Assembly (NCBI RefSeq): GCF_000005505.3
Contig: NC_016133.3
Coordinates: 15,438,001-15,502,000, forward strand
DNA from: Brachypodium distachyon
Taxonomy: Eukaryota; Streptophyta; Magnoliopsida; Poales; Poaceae
DNA: 64,000 nt
Direction of reading: 5' to 3'
In this document: one piece after another, positions 56,633 through 64,000 of the stretch
Numbering within the stretch: position 1 is the first letter of the stretch
Layout: every line of letters begins with the position of its first letter
Position numbers and translations under genes: made by a program
Notes under the pieces: generated by a model
Told to the model about the DNA's origin: nothing
Database searches by the model: none
Seen by the model: the letters and a program-made list of their open reading frames with translations, nothing else

Positions 56633-59290
56633 TGTCGGCTCCGGGGATACAGGGTATCCCGGATCCTAAGAGCGCGGGACGCGGCCCCACCATGTCAGTG
56701 TTAGGCTCCCCGGGGACCGCCTTCCCGGGATTGCCTTTTCGGGAAACTTGCGACCGTTCTCTCCTCCCTCGGGCTCGGGACCGAAAGGCTCCGCGGGGAT
56801 GCCTGGGCTGGGCAACCACATGGCGAGAGTGCTAGGCACCGCCTAAAGTGTAACCCGGATAACCGATCAGTCTAGGCTAGGGGATAACCACGCCATCACG
56901 ACCCGGAGAGTTGGATGGTTAGCCACGTCACTGTGTCTCATTCTAGACGAACAGATCTATGCACCCAAGAATAAAGTAGCTTGATGCATAGTACGAATGA
57001 AATATGACTGTTAAGCTTAATCAGCCTTTGGTAACGGCTGTGCAGTGTTTGATTGGACAGGTACAAGGGGGCCATTCTCATTACCAAAGATGGGAATACA
57101 TGCTTTCCTATTACCGCGAAGGGCGCTAAGAAGACTAAGCAAGGAAATGATGAAGAGAATGGTGCCAAATGAACGCGTCCATGGAACGCATGGCAGAGCG
57201 GCGCCTCCGCCACCCCGGGCTCCGGCAGGGGGTCGGTTCCCGGGAAGCATCTTCTTCGAGCGACATCTTCTTCATGCCATTCGAGCCTGAAGTTTACCCG
57301 TGCAAGAATGGGCATGCGGTGCACGACAGCCCCCGCGGCTGTTAGCACCGGACGCACGATTCTCGCAGCGTTCCTTCGAGTCGGAGGCAGAGCAACCTCG
57401 TAAAGAGGGCCACGGGTGCACCGAGGGAAAACCACCTTGCAGGTGGCCTACGGGCGCCTCGCCTATTCCTTGCGGGGAAGTTGAGAAGCCCCAAGGGGGT
57501 AGGAGCATAGGGAGGAGACCCCTGTTCCTACCCAGGAACTCCGTCTTGCTTCCGCAGCAACATCTCCGAGGGGCCCGAAGTTCTTCTTCTCCTTCTTCCT
57601 CTAGCCCCAAATTGGCCCGTTGGCGCCTGGCGAGCCCGAAGCAGGGGCAGCCGGCATTGGGCGGCGGATCTGGTGGTTGGGGGTCCCGTGCGTCCGCTCT
57701 CGGTTGCACGGGGAACTTCACCACGCCGACGGTGGGTCCTTTGTCTTTGTCTACATCACCATGGCGCCATCTACTTCCACCTTCTGGGGACACCAACCCA
57801 GCCTTCATCCTGCTTGGAGCGCCGTGGAGGTCATTCACCTAGAGAGATCGCACGGGCAAGTTCTCTTCATCTAAGGGGAGGCATCTACATCTCGTGGTAA
57901 ATAGAGGGGGAGCAGAGGAAGGAGCCATGAAGCGCAGGGAAGAAGGGTGTGTGGAGGAAGAAAGGGCAGAGTCCCTCCTTTATACCCGAAGGCTGCCCCT
58001 TGCCCTTCACCTACCTCATTAATGAGGTGCCCTCTCCAACGGGCGCCGCATTGATCTCCCCCCTACCAACCACGATCGCTCCGTAATAACTCCACCCACG
58101 ACCGTAGTGGCTCTTCCCACGGAGCACGGGAATCGAAACCGCCACGCAGAGCAGTCAAAGCCACGTCCAGTCGTGGCAGGTCATCTCCACTACGACAAGC
58201 AAGCGACCACGCGCGTAGCCAGGCGATCATGGCAGTGGGCCTGCGCCCCTCAGTCCTTGGTGGGCATCGCCCGGCAAGAGGCTCTACGTCAGCACTTGCA
58301 TCCTGCCGGATCAATGCCGGGGGCTACTGTCGGCTCCGAGGATACGGCGGTATCTTGGATCCTAGGAGCACGGGACGCGACCCCACCATGTCAGTGTTAG
58401 GCTCCCCGGGGACAGGGTTTCCCGGGGACCGCCTTCCCGGGAAACTTGTGACCGTTCTCTCCTACCTCGGGCCTAGGACCGAAAGGCTCCGCGGGGGTGC
58501 CTGGGCTGGCACCCGGGGAGAGAATGCGTCACTGCTTACCTCAGCCAGTCCTGGACGTTACTTTGGCGCCCACGAGCCTAGGCTGGTACGAATCTGCCCG
58601 TTCAAAGGGCGTCCTCGGGACTGCACGACTGCGGGGTGACGATCGCCGGCGAGGATGGCAGGAAGGACACAACAGGACTCCCTTTACCTTTTGACCGGCC
58701 AGCTTCCATGCCGCGCCAGGATATCACCGTTTTGGCCAAGGCAAGGCCGAAAGCTTCTCAGCGCCCTGGACCGGGTATAGATCACTTTGGGTAGAAACCA
58801 TAGAGCAGACGGACAGCTTCATCTTCGTCTTGTAGCGGGGATGTTCCCCTGTAGCAGCACACATGCCGTGTGCCCTAAGTTCGCCACTATGGTGCCCCCT
58901 TTAACTATAAAAGGAGGCCCAAGGCTTCCACTCAACAAGGTTGGCATCAGGGATAGACCAGGCATAGGTAGTTCGAGATAGGAGAAGGGTTGGTGTTCTG
59001 ACCGCTGGAGAAGAGCAGCGTCTGTTTCTCCCTCCTCCTCGGGCCGCCGTAGTTTAGGCTTGAGCTCGCCGCTCCGGCTGCTCGTTGTAATAGTTCCTTG
59101 TGCCATCCACTACCATCTATACACATAAAGTAGGACGTAGGTTAATACACCTTCGGGTGGCCCGAACCTGGGTAAATCACCCGAGTCGAAGTCCTTACCG
59201 GTGAGGCTCGGATCACTACTCCCGCGCCCTACTACCTAAACAAAAAATGGGGTGTCCGCACTCCCGATGTCCGCGTTAGCACACGCGACA
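56633..59290. mobile_element. Internally deleted LTR retrotransposon
   Basis: The right LTR is 58328-59290, starting TGTCGGCTCCGAGGATACGG and ending CACACGCGACA, so TGTCG/CGACA ends. It is preceded by a polypurine-like GCCGGGGGCTAC. A copy of the LTR start (TGTCGGCTCCGGGGATACAG) lies at 56633 and matches for about 185 bp, sharing GACCGAAAGGCTCCGCGGGG, then diverges. The flanks are GTAAT (56628-56632) and GTAGT (59291-59295), a target-site duplication with one mismatch. Most of the left LTR and any gag-pol are missing. The interior (57270-57840) is GC-rich and open on both strands, without known domains. It resembles gypsy elements by its polypurine tract and LTR start, but this is not proven. 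Confidence 0.75.
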
Positions 59291-59932
59291 GTAGTATTCT
59301 TAACACATGATGAATGCTACCCCCGTTAGTTTTTATAAGACGTTCTAGCTTTGTCCTAATTCAAACTTTCTAAAGTTTTACCATGTTTATTGAAAAATAA
59401 AGAGATGGCCTCTCAGTTATCACTACGGCAAACTAGATTTAGGTACAATTTCATAGTCACGTTGCCATAAACAATAACTGTCCCACCTGCGAACTGAACC
59501 TAACTCAGGTGGTTAGTTCCTTGTGGTGGAACCAGCCCACCCAAATGCAAGTTCCAGACTTGGTATGGGTGGGAGTGACATACCCGTGCTAACCATCGCA
59601 CCTAAGAATAAGAAGAGTGTAATGTGCAGCTGGCGTGTCTTGTGATTTTGCGTTTTACCAGAGGTGATGTTATATTGCTATGAATAAAACCGTAACTGAT
59701 ATACACACAGATTCGCTACGGAGTAACTATGACAATAATATGTTGTTTGCAGCACTCTATCGACTCCAACACATTGTTATTCCTGTTGATTTGGTACTCA
59801 CAAAATAGAAATGGGGAGGTTATACCATCTCAGATGAATATCAGCATTGTGTCTCCACACCTAACAAGAAAATTAAAAGATAGTTTCTTCGTTCCCTAAA
59901 TCCGTGGCCTGTAGTTCAAAAAAGTAATTAAC
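59291..59932. other. Intergenic stretch
   Basis: No gene or repeat was recognised in this AT-rich stretch. Confidence 0.4.
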
Positions 59933-60240
59933 CTACGTTCTTACCCCAGAGTAGTGGCCGACGGCGGCGACTCCCGCGGCCGAGAGAATGCCGGCCGCCG
60001 ATGCGCCCGTGACCGATTGGCCTCGCTCTTCCTCGTCTCCTGTCGCCGGTCCATGACTCCGTGGGTATCTCGCCGGCAATAGGTTCTGGATTCGCTTGTA
60101 GGAAGGGAAAGAGGGGAGGAGAAGGACTGGAGGATTCTGGCCGGCCGGCCGGCCGGCGTTGCGTGGGATACTGCGAAAGGGAAGGCCTCGATGCTGACGG
60201 AGATCGATGGGAAGGACCACGAAGAAGAAGCAGCGGAGGC
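59933..60240 (-). other. Possible first exon of an unrecognised gene
   Basis: On the minus strand an open frame of 95 codons ends with a Gly/Ala-rich stretch (SVTGASAAGILSAAGVAAVG). It runs into a perfect splice donor (TCTGGGGTAAGAAC). The GC-rich composition and the donor suggest a first exon. I recognise no domain, and no following exon was found at lower coordinates. It may instead be a 5' UTR or a fragment. Confidence 0.3.
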
Positions 60241-60877
60241 TACTTGCAGTCAGCCCAGATGAGGCCCAGATAGCCCATCAGAGTAACAGGCTGGCCTTGT
60301 GCGTCTAAATAATAGGCCCATCCATAACTTCAGATGGCTCTCAAAAAAAAAAGAAATCCATAACTTCAGTTCTCCATGGAATGCTTCTCTTCATGGTCTT
60401 TCTTGGATGGGATTATTCACCTTTTCGAGAGAAAAAACACTGCACATATCTGCCTTTCACCACGGGCAATTTACACACTCCATCCATGTCCCCTTAGCAA
60501 GGTCAGCTAATTTTGCTAGCTGACCATAAGTACTCATGTACATGTTTCTTCTGTTGTTTCTTTTATTCCTAAAAAATCTCCTTGACTCTGTGTCAACGAA
60601 GACAACGGTTTGTGTAAACGATTGTTTGTATCCTAGTCGCACGTGAAACAAATTTTGTTATTCTATGGAGAAACTAAACACAGTGGATCCAGTAGCATTC
60701 TCTCACAAAACTCCATATAGGTATTTATTCAAAGTCGCTGTTCACAGACAAGCACTAGTACGATATACATATATATGTTCCGTTTATTTTATATCTTAAC
60801 ATATCTAGAAATTAAAGCAAGTACACTAGCAATAGTACAAACATATAGATCTTTCATGACATTGTTTAAGGCTTGAT

Positions 60878-61696
60878 TCAGTTATGGTTGTTCTCCCATA
60901 ATTGAGCCTGGAGCCAGTCTATTGTCCCCTTCTGCACTTGAAATGCCTTGGCCAAAACATCATCTGAGATTGGTGGTTTAGATCCAAACACCGCATTGGC
61001 AATGGTGATAGTCCCAGGGTTTTGGCTGCTGAGTGCCGCAATTGCGACAGCTGGTTTGTATGGATTGGGGTTGAATTGGAAGTGGATGAGCCCCACAGGA
61101 AACACAAACACATCACCTTTGTTGAGCACCTTGGATAAGAACTTGTTGTCCGGGTTTGAGGTGACAAAACCCACATAGAGTGTCCCCTCGAGCACGGTGA
61201 GAATCTTGGTGGCGCGGGGATGTGTGTGCGGTGGGTTCTGACCCAAGGGTGCGTAGTCGATGCGCGCTATTGAGATGCCAAGGGTGTTGAGGCCAGCGAT
61301 CTGCATGACGTTGATCAAGGTGACGTTGGATCAAACCTTGTTGGTCATCCTAGGCTTGTCGAGTTCGGCAGCCTTGAAGAAGTCATCTGCATTCACGTAC
61401 ATTGGGTTCTTGCAAACAAACCCATTGACAAGCACTGCATGCATATGAAGAAGTAATGTAAGCACACGAACCTTATGGAATTGCATCAAATACATGTAAT
61501 TTTAGAATGTCGTTCCAACATAAATATACTTTGTGAGAACAATATCCTTGATCAAATCGAGGAGTACACCGTACCTGGAGAGTTCTTATCTGCGACACAG
61601 AAGTCTTGAAGAGGGCTTGGATCCGAGGCGATAACCTGCCAGGAGAACTGAGGCAAGAAGAGCGGCTAGGAGAAGGAAGGAAGAAGAGGAGGCCAT
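60878..61696 (-). pseudogene. Germin-like protein (cupin), three lesions
   Basis: Germin-like proteins are secreted, manganese-binding cupins of the plant cell wall; some act as superoxide dismutase or oxalate oxidase. Exon 1 is 61696-61574 (MASSSSFLLLAALLASVL signal peptide, then ASDPSPLQDFCVADKNSP). Exon 2 is 61434-60878 (VLVNGFVCKNPMYVNADDFF to QLWENNHN). Box A ([20 protein letters not shown]) and box B ([16 protein letters not shown]) are clear. Lesions: one extra T in the signal peptide shifts the frame (the normal Ser-Trp-Gln reading is restored if it is ignored). GGA has become TGA at 61331-61333. The metal-binding Glu of box A (HPRATE in relatives) is Lys. The intron sits at the usual place. 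It was clearly once a normal gene. Confidence 0.92.
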
Positions 61697-61780
61697 CCGT
61701 TGATCTTAGGCTCTTTCGTCTTCCGTTTCTCTTGTGTGTTTGAATGTTGTCTTGTTGATGTTTTGGCTATGCAGGGTGTG

Positions 61781-61788
61781 CTTATATA
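61781..61788 (-). promoter_or_regulatory. TATA box of the germin-like gene
   Basis: TATATAAG on the minus strand lies about 85 bp upstream of the ATG at 61696, a normal spacing. The promoter remains recognisable although the coding region is broken. Confidence 0.65.
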
Positions 61789-63300
61789 GCAGCAGCTAGC
61801 GCTAGCAGCGTGAACATGTGAGGAGCAACAGAAGAGGTCAAGCACTCGAGTGGAACTAACCAACGGATTGAAATGGTCTCCCTCTGTGGCTGCTGCCTGA
61901 AAGCGCTGATTAAACTAATTATTCTGCTGTCAACTTTTCTACTCCGTTTGATATGTGAAGGCTTGCTACGTACAATATCTCCCTTCTCTGCACCTAACAC
62001 AACTAATTTATGAACAGGTTACTGTATAAGATATCATCAAATGTGAGAATTATTGCCAAGCTTAATTAGTCAGGTCGGGTTGGATATGTTTCTGCATCAA
62101 ACCAAGTAACCAACCTACTACTCGACAAGAATTATGGAACGGAGAAATACTACGTATCAGTTCTCTCACAATTGACAGTGCACCATTTCTCTTCTTCTGA
62201 TCGATATGGCCTCTTCTTCTGATCGATATGGCCGGTTTCATGCAAGCAAAAGTTCAAACATATATCTACATAACTGCTCTAGAAAATTTTAATTTATGGT
62301 GACCCAACTTTCTTTTTTTTTGGCAGGACACAACGTAACTATGGTGTCACTGCACACATATGTCGCCCTAGCTAGGCCTTCAAATGCTTCCCTTGCGAGT
62401 TAATCAAGTAGAGCAGTTAATAAGGACAGCCAAGTCAGCACTACCAACTAATGATCTGACGCGATGAAGTGGTTTCATCGCTTGTTCATATTACCTCTCG
62501 ACGACTGAGTTACCCGTAGACTCATCACTGAAAGGAGCTCCAAAAGGTAAAAAAAAGAAAATACAGTAGCACTTGCTCTTTCCGTGCTACCTAATCTGAC
62601 GTGGTGTTGATAGATCGCGTGTTCATATTACGTCTCGACGACTGAGTTAGCTAGCAGTCGGAGAAAACGAAGAGAAAACACACGACTGAGTCGGATTGGC
62701 TGGAACATTGCTGGTTGAGGCATGTTTTGGATCGACCAGCGACAGCCATCTCCGTGGAGTACTGTGAGTCATATGATCATATCCGATCCGGACTTTCGGA
62801 GGGCCACCTTCCAGTATATTTTTTTTTGAGAGGACCTTCCAGATATATTAATCCCCTGGGCTTTCGGTCCGAGTTTTGGGCCGGGCCTTTGAAGAGGAAA
62901 AGTGAATCCCAAGACTGATCCGCGATGCCGAGTTTGGGCAGGCCTCTGGATCGGGTGGTCCATGCCCAGGTCTAATTCATACAGTAGATGGGATGCATGT
63001 TGCTGGTCCTGATGATTTCTGAGAGAACCAACTAGGAAGACCTGCACTGTAGATCTATCGGCAGCATACTGTGAGAATTCGATCTTCCAAATAGGTGGAC
63101 CGTGGGCTCAGTGATCCAATTCGGAAAAGACAAGTTCGAAAAACATTGCATCGTTGAGTCTCCACCTAGCTCCATAACAAGTACAAGTGGGGTTCCGGAA
63201 TTAATTCAGTGGATCGAGGAAGAAAGCCACATTTCATCCGTATCTCATACTGAGTCCAGACTCCAGACACAAGAGTCCTTTTAGAACCATGAATTGTACG
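61789..63300. other. Upstream region and repeats
   Basis: No gene was recognised. A 24-bp tandem duplication, core TCTTCTTCTGATCGATATGG, lies at about 62191-62232. A direct repeat of about 35 bp with core TTCATATTAC, then TCTCGACGACTGAGTTA, occurs at about 62485 and 62621. A short T-run at 62820 is followed by a partial copy of its own flank (ACCTTCCAG...ATATT). Confidence 0.45.
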
Positions 63301-63497
63301 CAAGATACAGGTTTTCATACAACAAGATTGCAGGTTTCACTTCGTAGCATGTTCTGCGGCCTGCTCCAACACCCATAAAATGTTTCATGGGAACTAACTA
63401 TCGGAGAAGAGGCCGTCAGATCACAAACTAGCCCCTGCTGGCAGCCGGCAGCCTGGCACATATACAACCATTAGCAGATGCAACGAGAAAAACATGA

Positions 63498-63603
63498 AGG
63501 CAGGAACCTGTGTCCAGTGTCCAGCTATGTTACACAACTAGTAAAACACACGCATGCAGGCAGGAACCTGTCCAGCTATATTACACAACTAGTAAAACAC
63601 ACA
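63498..63603. repeat. Tandem duplication in probable 3' UTR
   Basis: A segment of about 50 bp (GGCAGGAACCTG ... TACACAACTAGTAAAACACAC) occurs at 63498-63551 and 63557-63603. The second copy lacks a few bases in the GTGTCCA region. Confidence 0.8.
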
Positions 63604-63861
63604 CTACTGGTAACGTAGGCTAGTTCAAGCAACACTGGCTTGTCTGCAGCCAAAAGGCCTCCTCCAGGATAACATATAACACAACCATCCAAGATCCAAA
63701 ACAGTTAACACAGTGGCTTCCGACTACTGAAGATGACACAGCTGCATGGGTAGCAACACAGAACAGGGGCACCGGGAGAAGATCAGAGAGAGTACTAATC
63801 ATGGAACATTGGAACTTGGTAGTATCAGGTGCCATCACATTCACAGCTCACGTTGCCCCAG

Positions 63862-64000
63862 TCAGTCTCCCTCAGGGGACGAGGGATTTGAGGAGTCTTC
63901 CCAATAGACGTCACCATAGTCGCCATCATACTCCATTGCTGCCACCTCGCCGTAATCGGCGGCACGAGCCACCATTTCATACGAAGTCAAGTAGTCTTCC
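63862..64000 (-). CDS. C-terminal end of a gene continuing beyond right edge
   Basis: On the minus strand the last 46 codons of an open frame end at a TGA (63862-63864). The frame is acidic and Tyr-rich: EDYLTSYEMVARAADYGEVA, then AMEYDGDYGDVYWEDSSNPS and SPEGD. The sequence at lower coordinates reads like a 3' UTR. I do not recognise the protein family from this tail. The frame is open to the window edge, so this is a true partial gene or its last exon. Confidence 0.6.
   Translation of the reverse strand, partial: EDYLTSYEMVARAADYGEVAAMEYDGDYGDVYWEDSSNPSSPEGD

Noticed and set aside
57272..57842. Two overlapping 180-codon frames on opposite strands
   Set aside because: They lie in the interior of a deleted LTR element, are GC-biased, and contain no gag, protease, RT or integrase motif.
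60061..60273. Plus-strand 70-codon frame
   Set aside because: It is antisense to a frame with a perfect splice donor and has no domain of its own.

Overview
The window is plant nuclear DNA from a grass, most likely a member of the Pooideae (wheat, barley, oat and Brachypodium side). The reasons are spliced genes with grass-like GC-rich first exons, many Stowaway-type MITEs, a solo LTR of the Angela/BARE1 copia type, a multi-NB-ARC NLR of a kind common in Triticeae and a typical cereal germin-like protein. Species cannot be fixed from the sequence alone. Only two protein genes look complete and intact, the E2 gene and the NAC gene, and one tRNA gene is intact. Most of the rest is transposable elements and decayed genes.

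Layout. 1-330: a 43-bp tandem array running off the left edge. 1355-1713 (minus): first exon of an F-box gene. 2448-3725: a solo LTR with a perfect target-site duplication. 4710-9762 (plus): a 17-exon gene for the mitochondrial pyruvate dehydrogenase E2 subunit, with one GC-AG intron. 10828-10912 (minus): an intron-containing tRNA-Tyr(GUA). 14576-17246 (plus): a three-exon NAC1-type transcription factor with a recognisable miR164 target site, set among short Stowaway MITEs. 19400-20640: an unexplained degenerate repeat array built around GGTACCGA.

21241-32652 (minus): one large LINE with broken ORF1 and ORF2, split by a 3.5-kb LTR element (22479-25974). The LINE abuts the tail of a hAT-transposase-like pseudogene (32665-33747). 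Next to it lies a roughly 1-kb inverted-repeat element (33786-34751).

36216-50403 (minus): the remains of one NLR resistance gene: Rx-type CC domain, three successive NB-ARC-like segments, then GLPL, winged-helix and LRR parts. It is disabled by loss of the first P-loop, a duplication-induced frameshift, a copia fragment, a large disrupted intron (FAR1-like fragment, CACTA element, nested MITE) and a solo Angela-type LTR inside the LRR exon.

50404-60877: mostly repeats: a Helitron-like 3' end (52309), a MITE, a LINE tail (54490-55180) inside a duplicated region, and an internally deleted LTR element (56633-59290). 60878-61696 (minus): a germin-like pseudogene with three separate lesions. 63862-64000 (minus): the C-terminal codons of a gene that continues beyond the right edge.

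How the genes relate: this is ordinary eukaryotic clustering without operons. E2 is a housekeeping mitochondrial enzyme, the NAC gene is a developmental regulator under likely miR164 control, and the NLR and germin-like loci are defence-type genes that have decayed. The clearest story is the stepwise destruction of the NLR by nested insertions, whose order can be read from target-site duplications.
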